A DNA stretch of 64,000 nt, taken from the NCBI GenBank assembly GCA_963785155.1, contig CAWAUB010000003.1, forward strand, positions 1 through 64,000. The letters are read 5' to 3'. The stretch's first letter is position 1; the number at the start of each line of letters is the position of its first letter. The notes below the pieces were generated by a model that saw only the letters and a list, made by a program, of their open reading frames with translations, did no database searches and was not told the DNA's origin. Positions 15,001 to 25,300 of this stretch are shown piece by piece. Made by a program: the position numbers and the translations under genes. Origin of the DNA: DASUSH01 sp963785155 (GTDB taxonomy: Bacteria; Actinomycetota; Thermoleophilia; Solirubrobacterales; 70-9).

Positions 15001-17136
15001 CTACCGCCCGATCCGGAACTCGCGCCTCGCCGGGGTGTGATCAGGCGTGCCGTGCGGGCCGAGCGCCCGCGCTTTGAACACGTGCTCGCCGATCGCGAGC
15101 CGGCGGAAGGTCGCCGGAGAATCGCAGGGGGCGAACTCGCCGTCGTCGAGGCGGCACTCGAACTCGGCCCCGGCCGGCTCCGATGCGAGCCCGACGGCCA
15201 GCTTGCGCTTGTCCTGGTTCACCCTGAAGCGGGTGATCTCGGTGTCGGGCCGCTTGGACTCGCCGTCATCGGGGTCCGGGGTGGGCCCGGGGTTCGCCGT
15301 CCGGGCCGTGACGCGGTACTGGGTCGACATCAGGGTCCTGTTGCCCTCGTTGTCGGTGGCCGTGACCCCGAAGGTGTGCGAGCCCGCCGACGCGGTGTCG
15401 ATCTCTGCGCCCTGGGCGACATCGCCGACGCAGCTGCGAAGCCCGGACCCGTCCGTCTCGTCAGAGCAGGAGTAGTCGGCGGTCACGACCTCGTCCTGCG
15501 CGAAGGTGGCCTCGCCGGCCGGAGAGTCGATCCGCACCGTCGGGTCCACCGCGTCGACCACGGTGAAGCTGGCCGTCGCGGTCGAATCATTCCCGGCGAC
15601 GTCGGTCGCGGTGACCTCGAAGCTCTGCGCCCCAAATGCCGAGGTGTCGATCGCGGCGCCGTCGGCTAGGTCGCCGACACAGCTCGCGACACCCGAACCG
15701 CCGGTTTGATCGGTGCAGGAGAAGTCCGCGTTTACGGCCTGGCCACGGGGAATTTCCGCGCCGTCGAGGGGCGCGTCGATCGTCGCCGTCGGATCGACGG
15801 TGTCGGTGACCGTGTAGTGGAAGGTGCGCGTGAAGTCGTTGCCGGCGACGTCGGTCGCGGTGACCGCGAAAGTCTTCTGGCCGAAGCTCGCGGTGTCGAT
15901 CGGGGAGCCGTTCGCGGCCGGGCCGACGCAGCTCGCATCTCCGGATCCGTTCGTCTCGTCAGCGCAGGAGTAGTCCGCGTTCACCACCTGTCCCTGGGCG
16001 AAGGTCGCGTTGTCGGCGGGCGCGGTGATGGTCGCCGCCGGGTCGGTGGTGTCGGCGACCGTGTAGCTCACCGTCTCGGTGTCGTCGTTGCCGACGTTGT
16101 CGGTCGCGGTGACCTCGAAGCTGTGCGAACCGAAGGTCGAGGTGTCGACAGGCGAGCCGTCGGCGACGTCGCCGGCGCAGGTCGCGATGCCCTCGCCGCC
16201 CTGCTCGTCGGCGCAGGTGTAGTCGGCGTCGACGACCTCGTTTCGCGAGTAGGTGGCGACGTCGGCCGGCGTGTCGATGTCGATCGCCGGCGCCTGCGTG
16301 TCCGGCGGCGGGTTGATCGGAGTGATCGTCACGGAGGGATTGGTGCTCCCCGGCGTGGCCGGGCCGCTCACGTTGGTCGCACTCGGGTCGACGTAGCTCG
16401 AGCCGCCGCCGCCGCTGCCGGCGGAGTCGCAGATCGGACAACCGTGCTGGAGGCCACCGCCACCGCCACCGCCGAAGTAGCCGCCGCCACCGCCGCCACC
16501 GCCCAACTGCATGCCGGGCCCGGCTCTCCCGCCCAGGCCCGATGAGCCGGCCTCACCGGCGAAGGCGCCGCTCAGCGGGGAGCCTCCGGCACCTCCCGCC
16601 ACATCCGTGCCGGCGCGACCGTCCGCCACGACGCCGCCGCTTCCGGCGTTGAAGCCGGCCTTGGCGCCACCGGAGCCGCCGCCCCCTCCGGCGACGATGA
16701 TGCGCTCGCCGCTCGCTCTGCGGACGTCGGATCCGCCACCCCCGGCGCCGGCGCCACCGCAGCACGAGAAGGCGCCCGTTCGACCGCCGTTGAACCCTCC
16801 GATGCCCCCGGTCCTCGCGCCGTCCCCTCCGTTGCCGCCCACGAAGACGGTCAGGGTCTCACCGGGGCTGACCGGAAGGTCCGCTGAGATGACCGCCCCC
16901 CTGCCGCCCGAACCCGACTGGTCGACGTAGGACCTGCCGCCATTGCCGCCGATCGCCTGGATCGTCACGCTGTTGACCCCGGTCCCGACGAGGTAGGTGT
17001 AGGCGTTGGGCGTTCCGAAGATGGTGCTGCGGTCGGCCGCGGCCGACGCCGGCAGGGCGAGAACTACAAGCGCAGCGACGCCGGCGAACCCGGCGCGCAG
17101 CGTGCGCAGGCGTCCCTGTGAGCGTGAAGCTGCCAA
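15001..17136 (-). CDS. glycine-rich surface protein with Ig-like repeats, paralog 2
   Basis: A 711-residue paralog of the 12770-14905 product, with the same order: signal peptide (FAGVAALVVLALPASAAAD), glycine-rich domain (AYTYLVGTGVNSVTIQAIGG onward), four Ig-like repeats (ADYTC/ADYSC, FEVTATD) and the shared C-terminal domain (ITRFRVNQDKRKLAVGLASE). TTG 17136 follows AAAGAG at a proper distance and gives a standard signal peptide; the in-frame region upstream lacks one. The two genes are head-to-tail, so they arose by tandem duplication; differences concentrate in the glycine-rich and linker parts. Both have their own copy of the 20-base upstream element. Confidence 0.75.
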   Translation of the reverse strand: MAASRSQGRLRTLRAGFAGVAALVVLALPASAAADRSTIFGTPNAYTYLVGTGVNSVTIQAIGGNGGRSYVDQSGSGGRGAVISADLPVSPGETLTVFVGGNGGDGARTGGIGGFNGGRTGAFSCCGGAGAGGGGSDVRRASGERIIVAGGGGGSGGAKAGFNAGSGGVVADGRAGTDVAGGAGGSPLSGAFAGEAGSSGLGGRAGPGMQLGGGGGGGGYFGGGGGGGLQHGCPICDSAGSGGGGSSYVDPSATNVSGPATPGSTNPSVTITPINPPPDTQAPAIDIDTPADVATYSRNEVVDADYTCADEQGGEGIATCAGDVADGSPVDTSTFGSHSFEVTATDNVGNDDTETVSYTVADTTDPAATITAPADNATFAQGQVVNADYSCADETNGSGDASCVGPAANGSPIDTASFGQKTFAVTATDVAGNDFTRTFHYTVTDTVDPTATIDAPLDGAEIPRGQAVNADFSCTDQTGGSGVASCVGDLADGAAIDTSAFGAQSFEVTATDVAGNDSTATASFTVVDAVDPTVRIDSPAGEATFAQDEVVTADYSCSDETDGSGLRSCVGDVAQGAEIDTASAGSHTFGVTATDNEGNRTLMSTQYRVTARTANPGPTPDPDDGESKRPDTEITRFRVNQDKRKLAVGLASEPAGAEFECRLDDGEFAPCDSPATFRRLAIGEHVFKARALGPHGTPDHTPARREFRIGR

Positions 17137-17204
17137 GAGCTCTTTCTGCCTGCCGGTCGAGGCCCCCCGACCCCTACTCACAGTGTGGAGGTCGCGCGCG
17201 CCCC

Positions 17205-17224
17205 GCACAACCGTAGGAACTACT
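17205..17224 (-). promoter_or_regulatory. conserved 20-base element upstream of paralog 2
   Basis: On the reverse strand it reads AGTAGTTCCTACGGTTGTGC, 68 bases before the TTG start and 19 of 20 identical to the element before paralog 1. Confidence 0.5.
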
Positions 17225-17243
17225 CGATCGGTCCTTGAGCGGC

Positions 17244-17284
17244 GGTTACCCAGAACGAATAGCTTTACCTCCGACCGGGTAACC
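17244..17284 (+). promoter_or_regulatory. 8-bp inverted repeat before the Cys/His protein gene
   Basis: GGTTACCC (17244-17251) and GGGTAACC (17277-17284) are exact complements, 25 bases apart, just upstream of the ribosome site of the gene at 17300. The spacing of about three helical turns between half-sites fits a dimeric regulator. Confidence 0.4.
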
Positions 17285-17299
17285 CGGCAGGGAGAAACC

Positions 17300-17752
17300 A
17301 TGTCTGCCACGGAAGGCAACGGGTACAGCCGGAACGATTCGGCCGAAAACGCCGAGTACGTCCTCAGCCGCGCGCTCTATCGCCGTCTGGGTTATGGCCA
17401 GCTCTGCGAAACGGCCGACCGTCAGCGAATCCTCGACGCGTGCGAGACGACCATGCACCGCCTGGTGACGGAGCCGCATTTCGCCAGGCCGGATCGATTC
17501 CTCTTCGAGGAGATCCGCTCCAACTATCCGCTCAACGAACAGCTGTGGATCCGCAGGACGATCGAGTGCAACATCGACCTCGCACGCCAGCTCCTAGCTC
17601 GCCTGCCGGCTCCGACGCGCGAGTGCGCCGCCTTCACCCGTGACGGCGCACCTTGCCGTCGCGAGCCCATCGACGGCCGCGAGTACTGCCCGTCACACCG
17701 CCATCTCGAGGTTCTCGACATCGAACTCGACGAGACCGCCGCGAGTACATAG
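17300..17752 (+). CDS. small protein with C-terminal Cys/His (zinc-knuckle-like) motif
   Basis: A 150-residue cytoplasmic protein; ATG 17300 follows GGCAGGGAG. The first 100 residues are mostly helical and unrecognised. Near residue 115 comes ECAAFTRDGAPCRREPIDGREYCPSHR, summarised as C-x8-C-x10-C-x2-H; it has the spacing of the short zinc-binding modules found in DUF5763-like proteins. An 8-base inverted repeat upstream could be an operator. It is followed closely by an HNH endonuclease gene; whether the two cooperate is unknown. Confidence 0.6.
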   Translation: MSATEGNGYSRNDSAENAEYVLSRALYRRLGYGQLCETADRQRILDACETTMHRLVTEPHFARPDRFLFEEIRSNYPLNEQLWIRRTIECNIDLARQLLARLPAPTRECAAFTRDGAPCRREPIDGREYCPSHRHLEVLDIELDETAAST

Positions 17753-17865
17753 ACGCGTCTGAACGGCGACTTAGGCGATTCGTCGCTCAGCCCGCGCGTA
17801 GTAGGCGATCGCAGCCAAGACCAACTCGGTCCGAGCGACACGTCACGGAGCCTGGAGGTGGGAAG

Positions 17866-18783
17866 ATCAACATCGTCCCCAACGACCCCGATCTATCGCT
17901 GCGGCAAGCCGCCCTCGCTCGCGTGCGGGAGCTCCAAATGGCCTTTAACGACATCGTGCCGCTTCGCGTGCTTCGTGAGGGATTTCCGTTCGAGGGTCGA
18001 CAGGTGAGCTACGGATCGTTCATGAAGGGCATCCATCGCGCCAAGGAGCAGAGAGGTCCAGCGGCACTGACCCTCTTCACAGCGATCAACGGGCCCTACG
18101 ACGATTTCGAGGACGTTGAAGGCGGCGCCGTCCACTACCGGTATCGGGCAGGCTCGATCGATCAACCCGACAACCGGAATTTACGAGCGGCGAAGGACCT
18201 CCAGGCACCGCTCATCTACTTCCGAGGCGTGGGAGACGGACAATATGCGGTGATAGCCCCGGTCTTCGTCGTCGAGGACGATCCTGCCGAGGGGTTCGTT
18301 AGGCTCGTAACCGGACTTCCTTTTCAAGACGTCCAAGGCGATGGAATCGTTTCGTCCGAGGGTGCGCGCCGGGAGCAGTTCGCAATGGTCGCTCGCCGGA
18401 TTAACCAGGTGCGGTTTCGCCGCGATGTGCTGCGCGCGTACCGCAGCCGCTGCGCGATCTGCTCGCTCAAGGAGCCAGACCTAGTTGAGGCTGCCCACAT
18501 CATCGGGTGGCGCGAGTCCGACACGGTCGAGGCTGTCGTCAACGGTCTCGCCCTTTGTGCGATCCATCACCGCGCCTACGATCGCAACCTCCTAGGTATC
18601 GACCCTGGGGGCGTCGTCCATATCGGGGCCCGATTGCTCAGAGAGACTGACGGGCCGATGCTTACCGCGGGCCTGCAAGACTTTCACGGCGCCGCCATAA
18701 CTCAGCCCGGAAAGTCTGACGATAGACCGGACCCCGCCCGGCTTGAGACTCGCTTTGAGCGTTTCCTGGCAGCGACTGCTTGA
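17866..18783 (+). CDS. HNH endonuclease, probable restriction-type; start codon unusual
   Basis: About 305 residues. The C-terminal HNH nuclease is clear: CAICSLKEPDLVEAAHIIGW, then VNGLALCAIHHRAYDRNLLGI, giving the C..C zinc pair, the H of AHI, the N of NGL and the HH of the last helix. The N-terminal half (QVSYGSFMKGIHRAKEQRG, NRNLRAAKDLQAPLIYFRGV, QYAVIAPVFVVEDD) has the layout of DNA- or modification-binding domains found in HNH restriction enzymes; that role is inference. No ATG, GTG or TTG fits the start: a good GGAGG (17854-17858) precedes an in-frame ATC at 17866, and the first ATG (17938) would cut the conserved region. Its AT content is higher than its neighbours, hinting at transfer. 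Confidence 0.75.
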   Translation: MNIVPNDPDLSLRQAALARVRELQMAFNDIVPLRVLREGFPFEGRQVSYGSFMKGIHRAKEQRGPAALTLFTAINGPYDDFEDVEGGAVHYRYRAGSIDQPDNRNLRAAKDLQAPLIYFRGVGDGQYAVIAPVFVVEDDPAEGFVRLVTGLPFQDVQGDGIVSSEGARREQFAMVARRINQVRFRRDVLRAYRSRCAICSLKEPDLVEAAHIIGWRESDTVEAVVNGLALCAIHHRAYDRNLLGIDPGGVVHIGARLLRETDGPMLTAGLQDFHGAAITQPGKSDDRPDPARLETRFERFLAATA

Positions 18784-18787
18784 GGCG

Positions 18788-21568
18788 CTACCGCTGTCCC
18801 TCCACCTCATCCACCTGATGATAAGTCCCCCGGTTCTGCCAAGGGAACGGGGGCGTATCGACCGCGCCCGCAGTTGACGGAACGATCTGGTCGCAGATCG
18901 CCGGCTCCTCGATCTCGCAGGTCGCGGGGACGGTCCATTGGGCCGGGTCGGGGTTGCCCTGGGCTTCGGCGACCTTTTCCGAGGCGGTTTCGAGGGTGGT
19001 CACAAGGATCTCGGCGCAGCGGCTCCGCGCCTCCGCCAGCTCAGGCTTGCCGGCAGGCTGGGTGACCGGACCACCGCAATAGATCTGCGAGCTCGCGCCC
19101 TTGAACTCCTTGCCGAGCACGCTCCGCAGGTCCTTCTGCACATGGCTCGCCCAGTCCCAGCCGAACCCGCCTAGCCCGATCACGCGGTCCTCGACCTCAG
19201 TAAAGAGCTTCTTGCCGAGCGCCGGCTGGAATTGGGCCCGGACCAGCTCCGGCCACCAGGCGTCCATCAGCGCGACCGCGGCCGAGTGGTCGTAGGCGTT
19301 GTCGCCGTCGGCGTCGAGGCGGTTTGCTCCTGAGCGGTGCCACTCCTCGATGATCCCGGCGAGTCCCGCGACCCCGGGATCGACGGTCGCCGCCGCCGAG
19401 CACTCGCCTCATCCACGGCCAGACCAGCTTGCCCCTCACATCCGCGGTCGCGGCGATGTTCGCCGCCCTCGTGATTCCGGTCAGGCTGACCTCGCCGCCG
19501 TTCGCCTTCGCCTGCTCGCGCAGGTTCTTCTGGAGCAGCTGTGCGTGGTGGACGGGGCCGTCGGTCCACTCGGTCGGGCCCTTGCGCCAGCCGATCGCCT
19601 CCTTCTGGTTCCAGGAGATGATGTAGCCGTCGTCGGGGTTGATCGCCTGGGGCCGGCGGCCGCCGGGGATCGAGCTGAAGGTGTAGGCGTCGGGGTCGAA
19701 GTTCTTCCAGTCGCCGGAGCCGTCGCCGTCGTACGGGCAGGTCGACGTCGGAGCCCTTCGCGTGGCGCGGGTAGCGGCCGGACTGGATGAAGCCGACGTC
19801 GGTCTCATCGGCGTAGAACCAGTTCTCGGTGCCGGGGAAGTCGCCCATCGTCTTCATGAACGACTCGACGCTGGTCGGTTGGTTCTCGGCGAGCCGCTGG
19901 AACGGGACGACCGCGTCGAGCTCGTGGAAGTCGACGCCCTTCGCCTTCGTGAGCGCGACCGGGTCGCCCTTCACGGTCGCGTGGGCGAAGACCGGGCCGT
20001 GGACCGAGCGCAGCGTGCGGTAGGTGATCCGCTGCGACGGCGCGGGGTCGATCGGCGAGACCGGCGTCTGCACCGACTGGTCGCGCGTCGTGAACGGGAT
20101 GCACTCGCCCTTGTAGAGGTAGCTGGTGCTCGCCTTGGTGGGTGCGGAGCCGTCGGGCTCGCAGAGCCGCTCGACGAAGGTGTCCTGGTTGTCGCCGTTC
20201 GCGCTCGTCCCCGACCAGGCGAAGTCGATGCCGTGGCCGATCAGCGGGTAGGGGCTCGCGCCGGGGAACGTCACGCCGCTGACGTCGATGCCGCCGCCGT
20301 GGAGCTCGAACTCGCTGAAGATCTGCGGCGAGAAGTAGTCGACCTGCGGGCCCATCGCGGCGAGCGCCCGCGGGCCCTCGGAGAGCTCGTTGGTGACGAG
20401 GATCGCGTTCGACATCTCGTCGGGGAGGGCGTCGCGCAGGCCGACGGTCGACTCGGCCCAGTCGGGAAGCGAGTCGCGAGCCGCCGCCGACTCGGCCGCG
20501 CCCGGGCCCTCGACGATCGTGTTGCGCGGCTCGATCGAGCCGGGGTCGGGAACGAGGTTCGGCCCCTTGCGCACCTTGCCTGGGTCGATCGGAGCGGAAC
20601 TTCTCCTTCGCGACGGTGAAGGTGCCGGGGTCGTCGGCCATGCGGAAGTCCTCGTAGACCGCGCGCCAGCCCTTGCCGAAGCGCTTGCGGAAGGACGCGC
20701 GCATCTCCGCCGCGACCTCCTCGCCGCCGTTAGAGACGGTGAACTGGGTGACGAGCAGGACCGCCATCGCCGCGGTGTCGGCGACGGTCCAGCGCTCGGG
20801 CGTCGCGCCGAGCGCGGGGTACTCGGCCGGCAGCAGCGCCGGGTTCGCCTTCACCTGGTCGATCCGCGCGTTGATCCCGTCGACGTAGGCGAGGATGTCC
20901 GCCTGCGCCTCGGCGCCCTCGGGGCCGAGACGGTCGTCGAGCGAGTCGAACTGCGCGGTCAGCTCGGCGTCGGAGAAGTCCTGGTCGGTGAGCTGCTCGG
21001 AGTCGCCCTCGGCGGCGCTCGGGCCGAGCAGTCCCGCGAGCGTCCCCTTCGCCGTCCGCCGGATCGCGTCCATCAGGAAGAGCCGCTCCTCGGCGGTCGC
21101 GTAGCCGGCGCCGAACATGACGTCGGCGCGGGTCGCTCCATATATATGTGCCATGCCGAAGCGGGCGTCGCGGAAGATCTGCACGCCGGCGCGCGGGGTG
21201 GACGTCGCGCCGACGCCGCCCGGCATCGAGCCGAAGGTCGAGTCCTTGTAGTAGGTGCCGATGTCGGTGGGCTCGAGGCGTGAGGCGACCGGCATCACGC
21301 CGTCGTAGAGCGGCTGCTGGTCGGTGAAGCGCGCCGGCGGCTCGCCCGTCGCCTGGTAGGCGGCGAGGTCGGCGGCGGTGACCGACTGCCCCTCGCCCTG
21401 GGCGAGGACGGAGTGAAAGCCGGAGATGGCGGGGACGTCGAGTGGGGGAGGGGATTGGGCGGCGGCGCCGGCTGGGAGGACCAGGCCGACCGCGGCCCAG
21501 AGGGCGATCAGCGCCCGCGAGGCCGCCGATCTGCCGGAGAGACGTCCCGTTCCCATGCCCATTCGCAC
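18788..21568 (-). CDS. secreted penicillin acylase-family amidase (three frameshifts)
   Basis: An Ntn hydrolase precursor of about 927 codons that should hydrolyse amide bonds such as acyl-homoserine lactones or beta-lactam side chains outside the membrane. Signal peptide at the start (ALIALWAAVGLVLPAGAAAQ). Alpha-chain landmarks include RDARFGMAHIYGATRADVMF and GYATAEERLFLMD. The new N-terminal nucleophile Ser of the beta chain is the S in DEMSNAILV, followed by PQVDYFSPQIFSEFELHGG and WSGTSANGDNQDTFVERL. The C-terminal part (NQKEAIGWRKGPTEWTD, MDAWWPELVRAQF) is also conserved. The frame changes near 20598, 19738 and 19405; each time the next frame continues the family sequence without loss. 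Starts ATG 21568. Confidence 0.82.
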
Positions 21569-21689
21569 GACCGGGCGAGCGTAACCGCGCGCCGAGAGTG
21601 GTGCGCCGATCGCTCCCGGCGGTCTCGCGGTTCAGCTGAACCGCGCCGACGCCGGAGCGTTACCCAGAAAGTGCTACGCTGTGCCACAC

Positions 21690-21947
21690 ATGGACGTCTC
21701 GGTCCGGGAGCTTCGAAACCACACGGCGCGGGTGATCTCGGCGGTCGAGGCCGGGGAGCGGGTCGTTCTGACCGTCCACGGGAGACCGGTCGCTGACATC
21801 GTTCCGCGAAGGGCGCGCAGTGAGTCCCGTCCGACCGCGGTCGTCATGGCCGAGCTCGAGCAGGTGAGGCAGCTATCCCGGGAGCTCGGTCTACGCCCAG
21901 AAGACGTCGCTCCGCATGACACCGGCCTCACAACAGACGACCTGTGA
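21690..21947 (+). CDS. vapB: Phd/YefM-VapB type antitoxin
   Basis: An 85-residue antitoxin. The N-terminal DNA-binding domain (MDVSVRELRNHTARVISAVE, then GERVVLTVHGRPVADIVPR) is the classic prevent-host-death fold; the C-terminal tail binds and blocks the toxin. ATG 21690 is preferred over GTG 21681. A TACGCT -10-like box ends 10 bases before the ATG and the surrounding bases (GTGC...GCAC-like) could be an autoregulatory site, typical for this class. It overlaps the PIN toxin gene by four bases. Confidence 0.85.
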   Translation: MDVSVRELRNHTARVISAVEAGERVVLTVHGRPVADIVPRRARSESRPTAVVMAELEQVRQLSRELGLRPEDVAPHDTGLTTDDL

Positions 21948-22336
21948 ACGGCTACCTGATCGACACGAGCATCTTCATCGCCTTCGAGAGTGGGCGAGAA
22001 GTGGGCGCGGCTCCTTCGGGAGCGGCGAAGATCTCCGTCGCGACCCTGACCGAGTTGCTCATGGGGGCGGAGCTAGCTACAGGCGACGCGCAACAGGTCA
22101 GGGAGTCGACGCTTGCGAACGCCGAATCCTTCATCGCGCTCTCGTTCGACGAGTACGTTGCCAAGCGGCTTGCCGTCCTTCTGGCCGCGGCGCGAACTGC
22201 CGGCCGGCGAGCAGGGCTCATGGACGCGATCATCGCCGCGACCGCGATCGTCCACGACCTGGCCGTTTGGACCCAGGACGACGACTTCGAAGTTCTCGCC
22301 AAGCTCGCCCCGGAGCTCGAGGTCGCCCGCGCCTGA
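21944..22336 (+). CDS. vapC: PIN-domain VapC toxin
   Basis: A 130-residue PIN ribonuclease. Acidic metal-binding residues are visible: Asp7 (YLIDTSIFI), Glu37 (TLTELLMG), Asp94 (GLMDAIIAA) and the late Asp cluster TQDDDF. VapC toxins cleave tRNA or rRNA loops in a magnesium-dependent way. GTG start overlaps the antitoxin stop (GTGA), so translation is coupled. Neutralised by the product of the upstream gene. Confidence 0.88.
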   Translation: MNGYLIDTSIFIAFESGREVGAAPSGAAKISVATLTELLMGAELATGDAQQVRESTLANAESFIALSFDEYVAKRLAVLLAAARTAGRRAGLMDAIIAATAIVHDLAVWTQDDDFEVLAKLAPELEVARA

Positions 22337-22359
22337 GCGAGCGGCCGCCGCTATCGCTC
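22335..22359 (+). terminator. stem-loop after vapC
   Basis: GAGCGA (22335-22340) pairs with TCGCTC (22354-22359), extended inside by GCGG/CCGC, with a small bulge. It overlaps the end of vapC and precedes the convergent metalloprotease stop at 22367. AT-rich bases follow but there is no clear T-run. Confidence 0.45.
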
Positions 22360-22366
22360 CAAATTC

Positions 22367-25300
22367 TTACCCCGCGTCAAACAGCGGCGGCACGGCCTCG
22401 ACATCCAGCCGCACCGACGCGCTCGCCGACTTCTTGCCGCTGTTCGTCGCCGTCACCGTGATCTCGTGTGACCCCGCGTCGAGCCGGGTGAGGAGCTGCG
22501 GGCCGGTTCCCAGCTCGCCCTGGAGGTCGGAGCGCCAGACGATGTCCTTGGCCGCGAACTCGTTGTCCTGCAGGTCGTCTACGCGGCGGCGAGCTGCACC
22601 TGGTCGTCGGCGTCGAACGCCGTCCCCGCCGCGGGCGAGAGGATCGAGACGTTCGGCGCCTTCGCCGCCACCTTGAAGCCCTTCGAGGTGTCGCTGCCGG
22701 TCAGGACGCCGTCGTTCGCGACGACCCGGACCCGCGCCTTCTTGCCGCCCGGAAGCCGATCCAGGTCCACCTTGTAGGAGTTGCCGCGCAGGCCGGTCGC
22801 CACCGGCAGGTACTCCTTGCCGTCGGCGCTGTAGAGGACCGAGTGCGTGCGCCGGCCGCCGTCGCGGTCGCGTGAACGCCACCGCACCTTCACGTCGTCG
22901 CCCTTCTTCTTCACCTTGCCGACCTTCACGCTCGGCGCGGTCCGCGAGACCTTCACCGTCTTGAGGGCGCGCCCGTTCTGCTCGATCGCGATCTTCGCGG
23001 GTTCCCGGGTCGAAGGGCACGACCTCGTGGACCTCCGCGCGCTCCTGGCCGGCGACCAGGTCCGCGATCTCCTTCGCCTCGAACGGGTAGGCCCTGTCGC
23101 GGCCCGGCCCGCGCAGGACGATCTCGTAGGCGCTCTTCTTCGGCCGCTCGGTCAGGGTCAGGCCGCGACCGGTGGCGAGCGTGCCGAGGTCGAGCCTGTC
23201 GTTGAGCCAGATTGAGCTCGCCGCTCACCGTCAGCGCGGGCCCTCTTCTTCTTCTTGGCGCGCAGGGCCGTCCGCGTGATCTGCGCGCGGTCGGGGCAAT
23301 TCGCGGGGTCCTCGGCGCAGAGGTCCTTGAGGATCCCCTTGTACGTGTAGTCGGAGATCCACTGGCGGTCGCAGTAGGTCATGACGTCCGCCCAGTTGTT
23401 CCGCCAGTCGTAGAGATCCATGGGCACGCCGAGGGTCGAGTTGCCGGCGTCGAAGCCCTGGAAGTCGAAGTTCTGCGTTGCCGATCAGCCCGATGGCGTC
23501 ATACGGATAAGCCTCGTCGTCGGCGGATTCGCTGCATTGGCCCGGGTGCTTGCGGTCGAACGTGTGGCCGAGCTCGTGGCCGCCGTACCAGTCGCCGTAG
23601 GTCGTGTCGGTGTCCCACCCGCCCGGCGTGCCTGCGGGCCCGGAGCCGAAGTGGCCGCCGATCGGCGCGCAGCCCCGCATGAATCCGCCGCCGTCGCCGA
23701 CGATCCCGTAGTAGCGCGTCGAGACGTGCTGGGCCTGCTGCGAGGCGACGAGGTCCCGCAGCTCCTGGTTCACGTCGCTGCACGTGAAGCCCTCCCGGGT
23801 CACGTTGCCGTTGTTGTCCCAGAGCTTGGGGTCGTCGTCCAGCGTCGTCCCGAGGAACACGTTGGTGTTGCGCACCTCGGCGGTCGGGTATGCGCGGAGG
23901 AGCCAGGAGGCGAGCATGTTGAGGTCGTTCTGAGTCGGCATGAACGTCGTCCCGCCCGCGGTCGGCTGGTAGGGCACCTGGACGAACCAGACCCGCACCG
24001 GCGGGACCTGGTGGAAGCGGATGATGTCCGGAGCACCGCTGATGTTCGGATTCGCGCAGCCGTCGCACGGGATGTTCAGGTTCTGGCCCTCGACCTTGAG
24101 CCCGGCGAGCTCCAGGTGAAGGCGCCCCTCCTCGAGCCACTCACGCGGGAGCTCGAAGTTGAGGCTCAAGTTCAGGTTGTTCGACCGCACGCCCTCGAGC
24201 GTGTTCGTGCCCACCGGGACGGAGTTCAGCGAGTCGACCAGCACCGGCCCGTCGGGCCTCGATCCGTCGGAGCGGAACGCGGTGAGGGTGCCCGAGACAT
24301 CCCGGATCCCACCCGCGCCCTGGAGTCCGAGGTAGACCCGCGCGAAGGTGCGCTTGAAGTTCGTCCCGTCCGCGGCGACGAGCGGCACGCGGTTGGCGGC
24401 GTTCTGGACCGCCTGGTTCACCTCGATCGGGCTCAGCAGGTTGAACCGCGCGGTCGCCGGGACTGGCTCGTGGATCACTCGGAGGGGCCCGCTCGACCCC
24501 GTGCCTGCGCAGTTCGTCGCGGTCACCTGGATGTCGTTCTCGCCGGGCGCGAGAAGCTCGCCGACCGTCACGTTGAAGCCGCCGCCGTCGGAGTCGATCA
24601 GCCCCGGGTAGATCGGCCTGCTGACCGGGTTCGGCGTGACGCGCTCGAGTCGCGCCGACGTGATCGGCGCGCCATTCGGGCTCGCCGTGCCGGTCATCTG
24701 GAATCGGTTCGTGTTGAAGAGGTCGCCCTTCATCGGCAGCGTGAGGTTCACGATCGGCGGCCCGCTCGCGTTGCAGGGCGGCGGCGGGCCGACGTCGGAG
24801 AACTCGAAGTCGTCGATCGCGATGCCCGCGGTGTAGGTCGACTCGGTCGTCAGCTCGACCCGCCTGATCGGCGAGCCGGGCGGATCGAGCGCGAGCTCGG
24901 TGGTCGCCGGGGTCGCGGAGGAGTTGTTCACGGGAAGGGGCGCGGAGACGCGGGCGACCTCGTTGCCCTGGCCCACGTTGGGATCGTCGTAGGCGATCAG
25001 GATCGCCGTCACCGGGTCCGGCGTCGGGGCTGTGAAACCGGCGAAGACGCGGACCCTGTCCTGGCCCGTCGTGAAGGACGCGCGGGCGTTCGCCTGGCAG
25101 AACTCGACCCCCGCGCAAGGCGTCTCGGCGAAGATCGGCGCCGAACGAGCGACGCCCGCCTGGTCCCGCGCGCGAAGGTCGTTGAACGTGACGCCCTGAC
25201 CTTGGTACTGAACGTTCACGACGGCGCCGGCGGACTGGTCGTCGAAGTTGATGACGGCGGCGGAAGCGGTGGCGGGAAGGGCCAGCGCCGAGAGGCCTAC

